DNA from: Streptomyces flavidovirens DSM 40150
GTDB taxonomy: Bacteria > Actinomycetota > Actinomycetes > Streptomycetales > Streptomycetaceae
Direction of reading: 5' to 3'
Length of the DNA: 64,000 nt
Assembly (NCBI RefSeq): GCF_000429085.1
Contig: NZ_AUBE01000020.1
Span: 82,581-146,580, forward strand
Shown: positions 17,592 through 25,820 of the stretch, piece after piece
Numbering within the stretch: position 1 is the first letter of the stretch
Layout of the letters: each line of letters opens with the position of its first letter
The notes under the pieces: model-generated
The model's input: only the letters and a program-made list of their open reading frames with translations
Databases searched by the model: none
What the model was told of the DNA's origin: nothing
Program-made: the position numbers and the translations under genes

Positions 17592-18323
17592 TCAGGACCA
17601 GACGGCGACGAAATACCCGATGCCGTAGGGGGCGTCCTCGTACAGCAGCTTTCCGTCGAGGCCGGCGCCCTCGGCGGCGCCCGCGAGGACCTGCCAGGGC
17701 GCCCGTCCCGCCGCCTTGAGTTCGTACGCCAGAGGCTCGTCCAGGGCCGCCAGAGCGGCCGTGTCGGCCGCGCCCAGCGCGCGCGCCGCCGCCGTGTCGA
17801 AGCCCTCGGCCCGTTCGTCCAGATAGCCCGGTGCTTTGAGCGTCCGGCAGGCGCTGCCGTCGCCCATCACGAGAAGGGCGACCCGCTGCGCCCGTGCGGC
17901 GAGTTCCCGGCCCTCCCGCGCGCACCGAACCGCGGCCAGCCGTTCCCCGACGTGGAAGCCCTCCACAGGGACGTCCCACCGCGTACGGGAGAGCAGCCAG
18001 GCACCCACCGCGAGCGACGGGGGAAGTTCGCTGTTCGCGACGCTTACGGGGACGCTGTTGTCCGGCGTTTCCGCCGTTCCCAGGAACGCTGCTACATCCA
18101 CGCCGAAGCCCTTGAAGCTGCCCCTGGTCCCCTGGCGGTACGTTCCGGTGCCGTCCCCGGTTGCGGAGCCGACCACCACGAGCAGGTCCGGGCGGGAGGC
18201 CGCCAGCACCCCCAGGGCGCCCGCGCAGGCCGCCCGTGCGGCGTCGAGTTCCGGTGCGGCGCCGGAGGCGACCTCGGGCACCAGGAGCGGCGGACAGGGG
18301 CACACGGCGGCGGCGACAAGCAT
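17592..18323 (-). CDS. Class III extradiol dioxygenase-like (LigB superfamily) protein
   Basis: 243-residue protein resembling the LigB/AMMECR-associated dioxygenase fold often annotated as class III extradiol dioxygenase-like. The N-terminal MLVAAAVCPCPPLLVPEV replaces the His-containing start of true dioxygenases, and only one possible metal histidine (EGFHVGER) stands out, so catalytic activity is doubtful. MGDGSACRTLKAPGYLDERAEGFD is the best conserved block. It lies 75 bp downstream of miaB on the same strand and is conserved near miaA/miaB in streptomycetes as far as I recall; a role in tRNA modification is only a guess from position. Confidence 0.65.
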   Translation of the reverse strand: MLVAAAVCPCPPLLVPEVASGAAPELDAARAACAGALGVLAASRPDLLVVVGSATGDGTGTYRQGTRGSFKGFGVDVAAFLGTAETPDNSVPVSVANSELPPSLAVGAWLLSRTRWDVPVEGFHVGERLAAVRCAREGRELAARAQRVALLVMGDGSACRTLKAPGYLDERAEGFDTAAARALGAADTAALAALDEPLAYELKAAGRAPWQVLAGAAEGAGLDGKLLYEDAPYGIGYFVAVWS

Positions 18324-18398
18324 GCCCGGCAGCCTAGTACCCCGGCGGAATCGGACTCCGGGGCTGCTGCCGGGCGGCTCTGTGCGGCGGTCGGCGTG

Positions 18399-19883
18399 CT
18401 ACTGGACGGAGCAGCCGCCCGTGGCCGCCGGCAGGGGCTCCGGTACGCCGATCTTCGGCAGCCCCAGAAGAACGCCGGCGCCCTGCTGCGGCTGGGCGGT
18501 GCGCTTCTCCCAGGCGTCGCCCGCGCGGGTGCGGCGTACCGCCTTGGCGGGGCCCTCGGCGAGCAGGTGGTGCGGCGCCGCGTACGTGATCTCGACCGTC
18601 ACGACGTCACCGGGACGTACGTCCTCGTCCGGCTTGGCGAAGTGGACAAGACGGTTGTCGGGGGCGCGTCCGGAGAGGCGGTGCGTGGCGCCGTCCTTGC
18701 GGCCCTCGCCCTCGGCGACCATGACCTCGACGGTCCGGCCGACCTGCTTCTTGTTCTCCTCCCAGGAGATCTCCTCCTGGAGGGCGACCAGGCGCATGTA
18801 GCGCTCCTGGACGACCTCCTTGGGGATCTGGTCCTCCATGGTGGCGGCCGGCGTGCCGGGGCGCTTGGAGTACTGGAAGGTGAAGGCCTGCGCGAAGCGC
18901 GCCTCGCGGACCGTGTGCATGGTCTGCTCGAAGTCCTCCTCGGTCTCGCCGGGGAAGCCCACGATGATGTCGGTGGAGATGGCGGCGTGCGGCATGGCGG
19001 CGCGCACCTTCTCGATGATGCCGAGGAAGCGCTCCTGGCGGTACGAGCGGCGCATCGCCTTGAGCACCGTGTCCGAGCCGGACTGGAGCGGCATGTGCAG
19101 CTGCGGCATGACGTTCGGCGTCTCGGCCATCGCGGCGATCACGTCGTCCGTGAAGTCGCGCGGGTGCGGCGAGGTGAAACGGACGCGCTCCAGGCCCTCG
19201 ATCTTCCCGCAGGCCCGCAGCAGCTTGGAGAACGCCTCGCGGTCACCGATGTCGGAGCCGTACGCGTTGACGTTCTGGCCGAGCAGGGTGATCTCGCTGA
19301 CGCCTTCGGCGACCAGGGCCTCGATCTCGGCGAGGATGTCGCCGGTCCTGCGGTCCTTCTCCTTGCCGCGCAGCGCCGGGACGATGCAGAAGGTGCAGGT
19401 GTTGTTGCACCCGACGGAGATGGACACCCAGGCGGCGTACGCGCTCTCGCGGCGCGTCGGCAGCGTGGAGGGGAACGCCTCCAGCGACTCGGCGATCTCG
19501 ACCTGCGCCTCTTCCTGGACGCGGGCGCGCTCCAGCAGCACCGGCAGCTTGCCGATGTTGTGCGTGCCGAAGACCACGTCGACCCAGGGGGCCTTCTTGA
19601 CGATGGTGTCGCGGTCCTTCTGCGCCAGACAGCCGCCCACAGCGATCTGCATGCCGGGCCGCCTGGTCTTCATCGGGGCGAGCCTGCCGAGGTTGCCGTA
19701 CAGCTTGTTGTCGGCGTTCTCCCGCACCGCGCAGGTGTTGAAGACGACGACATCGGCGTCACCGTCGGAGCCCTCCGGCGCCCGCACGTATCCCGCGCCC
19801 TCCAGGAGGCCCGAGAGCCGCTCGGAGTCGTGGACGTTCATCTGGCACCCGTAAGTGCGCACCTCGTATGTCTTCTCGCTCAT
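18399..19883 (-). CDS. miaB: tRNA-2-methylthio-N6-dimethylallyladenosine synthase
   Basis: Radical-SAM methylthiotransferase that adds a 2-methylthio group to i6A37 in tRNA, following MiaA. It has 494 residues. The N-terminal UPF0004 domain carries the three cysteines of the auxiliary cluster (YGCQMN, FNTCAVRE, GGCLAQ). The radical-SAM cluster motif is CNNTCTFC at about residue 160, followed by GQNVNAYG. A C-terminal TRAM domain (~380-440) binds RNA. The last ~50 residues are an actinobacterial extension. The ATG at 19883 is the standard start; a GTG three codons upstream is possible. Confidence 0.97.
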   Translation of the reverse strand: MSEKTYEVRTYGCQMNVHDSERLSGLLEGAGYVRAPEGSDGDADVVVFNTCAVRENADNKLYGNLGRLAPMKTRRPGMQIAVGGCLAQKDRDTIVKKAPWVDVVFGTHNIGKLPVLLERARVQEEAQVEIAESLEAFPSTLPTRRESAYAAWVSISVGCNNTCTFCIVPALRGKEKDRRTGDILAEIEALVAEGVSEITLLGQNVNAYGSDIGDREAFSKLLRACGKIEGLERVRFTSPHPRDFTDDVIAAMAETPNVMPQLHMPLQSGSDTVLKAMRRSYRQERFLGIIEKVRAAMPHAAISTDIIVGFPGETEEDFEQTMHTVREARFAQAFTFQYSKRPGTPAATMEDQIPKEVVQERYMRLVALQEEISWEENKKQVGRTVEVMVAEGEGRKDGATHRLSGRAPDNRLVHFAKPDEDVRPGDVVTVEITYAAPHHLLAEGPAKAVRRTRAGDAWEKRTAQPQQGAGVLLGLPKIGVPEPLPAATGGCSVQ

Positions 19884-19953
19884 CTCGTACACCAGGGTAC
19901 GGGGCCGGGCACCCCCTGGTCCCCGAGGGGAGTGAACTGGCAGGATCGCGCGC

Positions 19954-20949
19954 ATGCTCCAGGCTCTCCCCCGCATCAGCCGCCGCCGTGCCCTCCAGGG
20001 GTCCGTCGCCGCACTCGTGGTGACCGGACTGCTGCTGTGGTGGCTCCTGCCGATCGAGGAGTCCTCGCCGCGCGGGAGGATCACGTTCAGTACGGGTGTG
20101 ACGACCGGGGTCTACCAGCGGTACGGGGAGCTCCTGGACAAGGAGGTCGCCCGCGATCTCCCCCGCGTCGCCATGGAGCTGCGGACGAGCGAGGGCTCGC
20201 GGCAGAACCTCGCCCGGCTGGTGAACGGGCAGGCCGATTTCGCCATCGCCACCACGGACGCCGTGGCGCAGTACCGGCGCGACGGCCTGCCCGGCGGTTA
20301 CCGGCTGCGCGGCTGCGCGCGGCTGTACGACGACTACGTGCAGCTCGTCGTGCCGAAGCGTTCCACGGTGCGCTCCGCGGCCGGTCTGCGGAACAAGCGG
20401 GTCGCCGTGGGACAGGACGGCTCGGGCGTACGGCTGGTGTCGACCCGGCTGCTCGCCGCCGCGGGGCTCGATCCCGAGCGGGACATCACTCCGGTGCCTA
20501 TCGGCATCGACACCATGCCCGAGCGGCTGAGGAAGGGCACGATCGACGCGTTCTTCTGGTCCGGCGGTCTGCCGACCACCGCGGTCAAGAACCTGTCGAA
20601 GCGTTTCAACATCCGGCTGGTGCCCCTGGGTGACCTGGTCGACGAGCTGCACGCGGAGGCAGGCCCCTCGCGCTACTACCGGTCCGCCGTGATGCCCGCC
20701 GACGCGTATCCGGAGGCCCAGGACGGGGAGGCCGTGCCGACGGTGGCGGTCGCCAATGTGCTGGTGACCACGGACACCACGGACGCGCGGCTGACGGAGG
20801 GGCTCACCCGTACGGTCATACGGAGCCGGGACAGCATCGGCAAGGAAGTGCACGCGGCGCAACTGGTGGATCTGCGGACTGCCATCTACACCGATCCGCT
20901 GGAGCTGCACGAGGGCGCGCAGCGCTACTACCGCTCGGTCAAGCCTTAG
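19954..20949 (+). CDS. TAXI-family periplasmic solute-binding protein
   Basis: 331-residue extracytoplasmic binding protein of the TAXI family (TRAP-associated extracytoplasmic immunogenic). One hydrophobic N-terminal segment (residues ~18-33) serves as signal or anchor. The ligand-domain features TFSTGVTTGVYQRYGE, QADFAIATTDAV and GSGVRLVSTRLLAAAGLD are typical. No TRAP permease is encoded nearby, so it is an orphan. It is convergent with gluK and overlaps its 3' end by 11 nt. Some TAXI proteins bind glutamate (known family member structures), which is suggestive next to a glutamate-sensing system, but the ligand here is unknown. Confidence 0.85.
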   Translation: MLQALPRISRRRALQGSVAALVVTGLLLWWLLPIEESSPRGRITFSTGVTTGVYQRYGELLDKEVARDLPRVAMELRTSEGSRQNLARLVNGQADFAIATTDAVAQYRRDGLPGGYRLRGCARLYDDYVQLVVPKRSTVRSAAGLRNKRVAVGQDGSGVRLVSTRLLAAAGLDPERDITPVPIGIDTMPERLRKGTIDAFFWSGGLPTTAVKNLSKRFNIRLVPLGDLVDELHAEAGPSRYYRSAVMPADAYPEAQDGEAVPTVAVANVLVTTDTTDARLTEGLTRTVIRSRDSIGKEVHAAQLVDLRTAIYTDPLELHEGAQRYYRSVKP

Positions 20950-22336
20950 GCCCGGTGCGCGGGACCTGGAGGGTCACGCGCAGCCCGTGGGGCTCGTTGC
21001 GGGCGTACGACATGGTGCCGCCGCCCGCGAGGAGCAGGGCCCGTGAGATGGACAGGCCGAGGCCGGAGCCGCTGACGTTCTGGTGGCGGGTGCTGCGCCA
21101 GAAACGGTCGCCGACGCGTTCCAGTTCGTCGTCGGTCAGGCCGGGGCCGCCGTCGGCGACGGTGATCGTGCAGGACTCCCCGTCCGGTGCGACCGCGACT
21201 TCGACCGCCTCGCCCTCCGGTGTGAACTTCAGGGCGTTGTCGATCACCGCGTCCAGGGCGCTGGAGAGCGCCACGGGGTCGCCCCAGGCGGTGACAGCCT
21301 CGGGGCCTTGCCGGGTGAGGCGTACGCCCTTGTCGTCCGCCAGAGGGCGCCAGGCGGCCACGCGCTCGGTGACCAGATCGCCGATGTCGATGAGCTGGAG
21401 GTGGGCGGGGGCCTGTTCGGCCAGCGCGAGGCCCAGGAGGCTGTCGAGGACCTGGGCGAGGCGCTTGCCCTCCGTCCGGACGGAGGCGATCTCCTCGTTG
21501 CCCTCGGGCAGTTCGAGGGAGAGCAGCTCGATCCGCAGGAGCAGGGCGGACAGGGGGTTGCGAAGCTGATGGGAGGCGTCGGCGACGAAGGCGCGCTGCT
21601 GCTCCAGCACTTCTTCGACGTTGTCCGCCATCTCGTTGAACGAGCGGGCCAGGCGCCTGAGTTCCGGCGGGCCGCCGGCCACCGCGACCCGCGAGTTCAT
21701 CAGTCCGGTCGCTATGCCGTGGGTGGCCGCGTCCAGCACGCGTACGGGCCTGAGCACCCAGCCGGTCAGCCGGAACGCGGCGCCGACCGCGACCAGCATC
21801 GCCGCGGCCTCGCCCGCCGCGATCAGCAGCCAGTCGCGCAGGATCCGCGAACGCATCTGCCCGGTCGGCGAATCGGTGACCACGACCGCGACCACGTCAC
21901 CGTCCCGTACGACCGGTGAGGCGACGACAAGGCGCCCTTCCTGCCAGGGCCACACCTGGGCCGGGTCGTGGCTGCGGCGCTTGTAGAGCGCTTCCTGGAA
22001 GGCGTCCTGTGCCTCGCCGCTCTCGGGGACTGCCCAGTTCTCGGGCGCGCTCGCCATCGGCCACTTGTCGCGGTAGAAGACGCCCGCCCTGATTCCGTAC
22101 ACCTGGCTGTAGCTGGCGAGTTCGGTCTCCAGAGTCCTGCGGCGCTCGTCCTGGCCGCTCTCCGTGCGTTCGGTGACGAACTGGGCGAGCGCCGCGAAGC
22201 GCGCCGTGTCGTCGATCCGGTCGACGACCACCCGCTGCTGCCGCGCGGCCGCCACGCTCACCGCGAGGGGCAGGCCCAGGGCGAGCAGGATGCCCGCGAG
22301 CAGGACGATGAGCAGCGGGAGGAGGCGGGTGCGCAC
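20939..22336 (-). CDS. gluK: Glutamate-sensing histidine kinase GluK
   Basis: Membrane sensor kinase of 465 residues. TM1 is at ~4-27, an extracytoplasmic sensor domain of about 130 residues follows (with RAGVFYRDKWPMASAP and ASPVVRDGDVVAVVV, a PAS/Cache-like look), then TM2 at ~165-187, HAMP, the HisKA box with His256 in DASHQLRNPL, and an HATPase domain (SALDAVIDNALKF, GGPGL, GSGLGLSI). The GTG start is 6 nt after the response-regulator stop, so the two are one operon. Position divergent from gluABCD matches S. coelicolor GluR-GluK, which I recall as a glutamate-sensing system that promotes gluABCD expression and affects antibiotic production. Confidence 0.9.
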   Translation of the reverse strand: MRTRLLPLLIVLLAGILLALGLPLAVSVAAARQQRVVVDRIDDTARFAALAQFVTERTESGQDERRRTLETELASYSQVYGIRAGVFYRDKWPMASAPENWAVPESGEAQDAFQEALYKRRSHDPAQVWPWQEGRLVVASPVVRDGDVVAVVVTDSPTGQMRSRILRDWLLIAAGEAAAMLVAVGAAFRLTGWVLRPVRVLDAATHGIATGLMNSRVAVAGGPPELRRLARSFNEMADNVEEVLEQQRAFVADASHQLRNPLSALLLRIELLSLELPEGNEEIASVRTEGKRLAQVLDSLLGLALAEQAPAHLQLIDIGDLVTERVAAWRPLADDKGVRLTRQGPEAVTAWGDPVALSSALDAVIDNALKFTPEGEAVEVAVAPDGESCTITVADGGPGLTDDELERVGDRFWRSTRHQNVSGSGLGLSISRALLLAGGGTMSYARNEPHGLRVTLQVPRTGPKA

Positions 22337-22342
22337 GTGGGG

Positions 22343-23053
22343 TTACGGGCCCTGTACCGACGCGGCCGGGACGACGAGCCGGTAGCCGACACCGCGCACG
22401 GTCTCGATGAGCGCGGGCATCCGCAGCTTGGAGCGCAGGGAGGCCACATGCACTTCCAGGGTGCGGCCGGTTCCTTCCCAGCTCGTACGCCACACTTCGC
22501 TGATGATCTGTTCCCGGCGGAAGACGACGCCGGGGCGCTGCGCGAGGAGGGCGAGCAGGTCGAATTCCTTGCGGGTGAGCTGGACTTCGCTGCCGGCGAC
22601 GCTGACGCGGCGCGTGGGCAGTTCGATGCGTACGCCGCCGAGCCGCAGCGCCGGGTCGTCGCCGGGCGCCGGGGGCGTCTCGCCCGTCGCCTTGCGCCGG
22701 CTGACGGCGTGGATACGGGCGAGCAGTTCGCCGGTGTCGTACGGCTTCACGACGTAGTCGTCGGCGCCGAGGTTGAGGCCGTGGATGCGGGAGCGTACGT
22801 CCGCCCGCGCGGTCACCATGATGACCGGGGTGTCGCCGCGCTTGCGGATCTTGCCGCACACCTCGTACCCGTCCTGGTCGGGCAGGCCGAGGTCGAGCAG
22901 TACGACCCCGAAGGGCTCCTGCTCGGCCGGCAGGAGCGCCTGGATCGCCTCCTCGCCGTTGCGGGCGTGGACGACCTGGAAGCCGTGGCGGACGAGGATG
23001 GCGGAGAGGGCCGCCGCGACGTGGTCGTCGTCCTCGACGAGCAGCAGTCTCAT
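22343..23053 (-). CDS. gluR: OmpR-family response regulator GluR
   Basis: 236-residue response regulator. The receiver domain has the acidic pair in VEDDDH, the phospho-acceptor Asp in LLDLGLPDQDG, and Lys in VVKPYDTGEL. A winged-helix DNA-binding domain follows (~135-230; LTRKEFDLLALLAQ, EVHVASLRSKL, TVRGVGYRL). The ATG at 23053 has an excellent GGAGGGGGAGG site; longer in-frame starts upstream are not supported. OmpR-type regulators bind direct repeats, and several repeated motifs lie in the 270 bp between this gene and gluA. Confidence 0.93.
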   Translation of the reverse strand: MRLLLVEDDDHVAAALSAILVRHGFQVVHARNGEEAIQALLPAEQEPFGVVLLDLGLPDQDGYEVCGKIRKRGDTPVIMVTARADVRSRIHGLNLGADDYVVKPYDTGELLARIHAVSRRKATGETPPAPGDDPALRLGGVRIELPTRRVSVAGSEVQLTRKEFDLLALLAQRPGVVFRREQIISEVWRTSWEGTGRTLEVHVASLRSKLRMPALIETVRGVGYRLVVPAASVQGP

Positions 23054-23064
23054 GGCACCTCCCC

Positions 23065-23086
23065 CTCCGGTGAACTCTCTGTGAAC
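23065..23086 (-). promoter_or_regulatory. PHO-box-like direct repeat upstream of gluR
   Basis: On the minus strand two adjacent 11-nt units read GTTCACAGAGA and GTTCACCGGAG. This fits the Streptomyces PHO box (direct repeats of GTTCACC plus 4 nt, bound by PhoP). It lies just upstream of the gluR ribosome binding site, downstream of the proposed promoter, where a bound protein would block elongation. GluR itself could instead be the binder. Confidence 0.5.
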
Positions 23087-23100
23087 AGATCTCCGCGCAA

Positions 23101-23116
23101 TATGCCTCATGGCATA
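23101..23116. promoter_or_regulatory. Perfect palindrome in gluR promoter region
   Basis: TATGCC-TCAT-GGCATA, a perfect 6+4+6 inverted repeat overlapping the proposed gluR -10 element. It is a candidate operator for an unknown dimeric regulator. Confidence 0.45.
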
Positions 23117-23143
23117 AACGCCGATGGGTCACGGTCCAGTCAA
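23114..23143 (-). promoter_or_regulatory. Candidate gluRK promoter
   Basis: On the minus strand TTGACT, an 18-nt spacer, then GTTTAT. The -35 is good and the -10 moderate for a HrdB-type promoter. The predicted start site is about 50-55 nt before the gluR ATG. Confidence 0.4.
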
Positions 23144-23151
23144 GACCCTTC

Positions 23152-23176
23152 CCGTTACGGGCATGTTCCGTTATGG
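23152..23176. promoter_or_regulatory. CCGTTAYGG direct repeats between gluR and gluA
   Basis: CCGTTACGG and CCGTTATGG are spaced 16 bp apart, with further CGTTATG at 23233 and an inverted CGTAACGG at 23272. They are candidate GluR sites controlling gluABCD; a canonical GlnR box was not recognised. Confidence 0.4.
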
Positions 23177-23260
23177 AGCCGGTATCCCCGGCCGGAGTCC
23201 CGTTCACACGGAGTGTCCGGTTGCAGCCGGATCGTTATGCTCAATTTCCGCTCAGATGTA

Positions 23261-23290
23261 ATGACGCTGGTCGTAACGGCTGACTAGGGT
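23261..23290 (+). promoter_or_regulatory. Candidate gluABCD promoter
   Basis: ATGACG, an 18-nt spacer, then TAGGGT, about 33 nt before the gluA start. It resembles a HrdB promoter with a weak -35, as expected for an activator-dependent promoter. Confidence 0.4.
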
Positions 23291-23323
23291 CCTCCCAACC
23301 GAGGAGGACGGAGCAAGAAGCCG

Positions 23324-24109
23324 ATGAGCGGAGTTTCAGTGACCAAGGCCGCCGATGACGCTGCCCCCGCAGCCGACGACCTGGTCGTGCTGAGCAACGT
23401 CAACAAGCACTTCGGCGCGCTGCATGTGCTCCAGGACATCGACCTGACCATCGCCCGTGGCGAGGTCGTGGTCGTCATCGGACCCTCCGGGTCCGGAAAG
23501 TCCACGCTGTGCCGCACCATCAACCGCCTGGAGACGATCGACTCCGGTGCGATCGCGATCGACGGCAAGCCGCTGCCCCAGGAGGGCAAGGAGCTCGCGC
23601 GGCTGCGTGCCGACGTCGGCATGGTCTTCCAGTCGTTCAACCTCTTCGCACACAAGACGGTGCTGGAGAACGTCACGCTGGGCCAGATCAAGGTCCGCAA
23701 GGCCGACAAGAAGGCGGCCGAGGAGAAGGCGCGCACCCTGCTCGACCGGGTGGGGGTCGGCTCGCAGGCCGACAAGTACCCGGCACAGCTCTCCGGAGGC
23801 CAGCAGCAACGTGTCGCGATCGCGCGGGCGTTGGCGATGGACCCCAAGGTCATGCTCTTCGACGAGCCCACTTCGGCGCTCGACCCCGAGATGATCAACG
23901 AGGTGCTGGAGGCCATGCAGCAGCTGGCACGCGACGGCATGACGATGGTCGTCGTCACGCACGAGATGGGCTTCGCGCGCTCGGCGGCCAACCGCGTCGT
24001 CTTCATGGCGGACGGCAAGATCGTCGAAGAGGCCACGCCCGACCAGTTCTTCAGCAACCCGCGCAGCGACCGGGCCAAGGACTTCCTGTCGAAGATCCTT
24101 CACCACTGA
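23324..24109 (+). CDS. gluA: Glutamate ABC transporter, ATP-binding protein
   Basis: ATPase of the polar amino-acid ABC importer family that energises glutamate uptake. It has 261 residues. Walker A GPSGSGKS is at residues 53-60, followed by Q-loop VFQSFNLF, signature LSGGQQQR, Walker B VMLFDEPTSALD and switch His in VVTHEMGF. The ATG at 23324 is taken as start; a GTG five codons in (with CGGAG upstream) is a real alternative. It is the first gene of gluABCD, 35 bp before gluB. Confidence 0.96.
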   Translation: MSGVSVTKAADDAAPAADDLVVLSNVNKHFGALHVLQDIDLTIARGEVVVVIGPSGSGKSTLCRTINRLETIDSGAIAIDGKPLPQEGKELARLRADVGMVFQSFNLFAHKTVLENVTLGQIKVRKADKKAAEEKARTLLDRVGVGSQADKYPAQLSGGQQQRVAIARALAMDPKVMLFDEPTSALDPEMINEVLEAMQQLARDGMTMVVVTHEMGFARSAANRVVFMADGKIVEEATPDQFFSNPRSDRAKDFLSKILHH

Positions 24110-24144
24110 CGACCACGACGACCACGACTTAAGGGATGTTCACG

Positions 24145-25059
24145 ATGAAGCTCCGCAAAACGGCCGCCGTTGCCATTGCCGTGCTCGCCCTGACCGCGAC
24201 CGCCTGTGGCGGCGAGTCCGGTACCGCGGGTGACAAGCCGAAGGACCCGGCCGGCGGCAAGGAAGCCCCCAAGCTTCCGACGTACACCGTCGCCAAGGAC
24301 GTCAAGCTCGACTCGCCGGTGCTGAAGAAGGCCCAGCAGGCCGGCAAGATCGTCTTTGGCGCCAAGAACGACCAGCCGTACCTCGGCTTCGAGGACACCG
24401 ACGGCAAGCGCTCCGGCTTCGACATCGAGATCGCCAAGATGGTCGCCGCCGACCTCGGGTTCTCGCCCGACCAGATCACCTTCAAGACGGTCGACTCCGG
24501 TGTCCGTGAGACGACCATCTCGAAGGGCGACGTCGACCTCTACGTCGGTACGTACACGATCAACGACGAGCGCAAGAAGCAGGTCGGCTTCGCCGGTCCG
24601 TACTTCATGGCGGGCGCCGACCTCCTGGTCCGCAAGGACGACAGCTCGATCACCGGGCCCGACTCCCTCAAGGGCAAGAAGGTCTGCTCGATCGTCGGCT
24701 CCACGCCGCTCCAGGAGATCAAGAAGCCGAAGTACGGCGCGAAGGCCATTGAGCTCTCGAAGTACTCCGAGTGCGTGCAGCAGCTCATCAACAACGAGGT
24801 CGACGCGGTCACGACCGACGACGCGATCCTCAAGGGTTACGCCGCCCAGCGTCCGACGAAGCTCAAGGTGGTCGGCAAGCCGTTCACCAAGGAGCCGTAC
24901 GGCATCGGCATGAGCAAGGACGACAAGGTGCTCCGCGAGGCGGTCACCAAGGCTGTCGAGGCGCACATCAAGAACGGCGACTACAAGAAGGCGTACGACG
25001 CGACGCTCGGCCTGTCCGGCTCGCCGTTCACCGAGCCGCCGGCGCTCGAGCGCTACTGA
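24145..25059 (+). CDS. gluB: Glutamate-binding lipoprotein
   Basis: Substrate-binding lipoprotein of the glutamate importer. It has 304 residues. The signal peptide ends in lipobox LTATAC followed by Gly-Gly-Glu. The family 3 binding-protein signature is visible as GFDIEIAKMVAADLG, with VDLYVGTYTINDERKKQVGFAGPY later. Two cysteines (KVCSIVG, SECVQQL) are placed as in other glutamate/aspartate-binding proteins and may form a disulfide. The ATG at 24145 is chosen because AGGGA lies 8 nt upstream; the in-frame ATG three codons earlier overlaps that ribosome binding site. Confidence 0.96.
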   Translation: MKLRKTAAVAIAVLALTATACGGESGTAGDKPKDPAGGKEAPKLPTYTVAKDVKLDSPVLKKAQQAGKIVFGAKNDQPYLGFEDTDGKRSGFDIEIAKMVAADLGFSPDQITFKTVDSGVRETTISKGDVDLYVGTYTINDERKKQVGFAGPYFMAGADLLVRKDDSSITGPDSLKGKKVCSIVGSTPLQEIKKPKYGAKAIELSKYSECVQQLINNEVDAVTTDDAILKGYAAQRPTKLKVVGKPFTKEPYGIGMSKDDKVLREAVTKAVEAHIKNGDYKKAYDATLGLSGSPFTEPPALERY

Positions 25060-25092
25060 TACCGCCGTCTGTCTTCGGTGGTGACTTCCCGT

Positions 25093-25125
25093 GCCCCGTA
25101 CGCGCTTGAGGGGAGCGTACGGGGC
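25093..25125 (+). terminator. Attenuating stem-loop between gluB and gluC
   Basis: Perfect 11-bp stem (GCCCCGTACGC) with an 11-nt loop in the 113-nt gluB-gluC gap. Such hairpins commonly protect the binding-protein message and reduce permease expression. Confidence 0.65.
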
Positions 25126-25172
25126 GCGGTGTCCCCTGCCCGTCCGCTGCTGCCGCCCACGAGGACTTCCCC

Positions 25173-25820
25173 GTGAATGTATTGCTCGACCACTTGCCGG
25201 AGTTCCGTGACGGTTTCATAGGAACCGTGCTGCTGACCGCCGCCAGTGCGCTGCTCGCGATGGTGCTGGGCGTCGTGATGGCCGGTTTCCGTGTCTCTCC
25301 CGTACCGCCCCTGCGGTTCTTCGGCGCCGCCTGGGTCACGCTCTTCCGCAACACTCCGCTGACGCTGCTGTTCCTCGTCGCCTGGTTCGTGGTACCCGCC
25401 GTCTTCGGCACCGGCATGAACCCGTGGACGAAGGCGCTGCTGGCGCTCGGCTTCTACACCTCCGCGTTCGTCTGCGAGGCCGTCAGGTCCGGTGTCAGTA
25501 CGGTGCCGCTCGGCCAGGCCGAGGCCGCCCGATCGCTGGGCATGACCTTCTCCCAGACGCTCCGTCTGATCGTCCTGCCCCAGGCCACGCGTACCGTGGT
25601 TCCGCCGCTGAGCAGCATCTTCATCGCGCTCACCAAGAACTCGGCGATCGCGGGAGCGTTCAGTGTCACCGAGCTCTTCGGCGTGCAGAAGCTGCTGAGC
25701 GACAAGGGCTTCGCCATCGCCCCGATCTTCCTCTGGGTGGCTCTCGCCTACCTGGTCATCACCTTCTCCATCAGCGGTCTCTTCCGGCTGCTCGAGCGGC
25801 GCCTGGAGGTCGCACGATGA
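25173..25820 (+). CDS. gluC: Glutamate ABC transporter permease
   Basis: Inner-membrane permease of the HisM/HisQ-like polar amino-acid family. It has 215 residues and about five membrane segments. The EAA loop that contacts GluA is visible as EAARSLGMTFSQTLRLIVLPQA, and TLFRNTPLTLLFLVAW is the typical early motif. The GTG start has GAGGA upstream. It ends with an ATGA overlap with gluD, so the two permeases are translated together and presumably form a heterodimer. Confidence 0.96.
   Translation: MNVLLDHLPEFRDGFIGTVLLTAASALLAMVLGVVMAGFRVSPVPPLRFFGAAWVTLFRNTPLTLLFLVAWFVVPAVFGTGMNPWTKALLALGFYTSAFVCEAVRSGVSTVPLGQAEAARSLGMTFSQTLRLIVLPQATRTVVPPLSSIFIALTKNSAIAGAFSVTELFGVQKLLSDKGFAIAPIFLWVALAYLVITFSISGLFRLLERRLEVAR

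Noticed and set aside
23140..23290. GlnR box upstream of gluABCD
   Set aside because: GTAAC-like pieces occur but not the paired GTNAC-N6-GAAAC arrangement.
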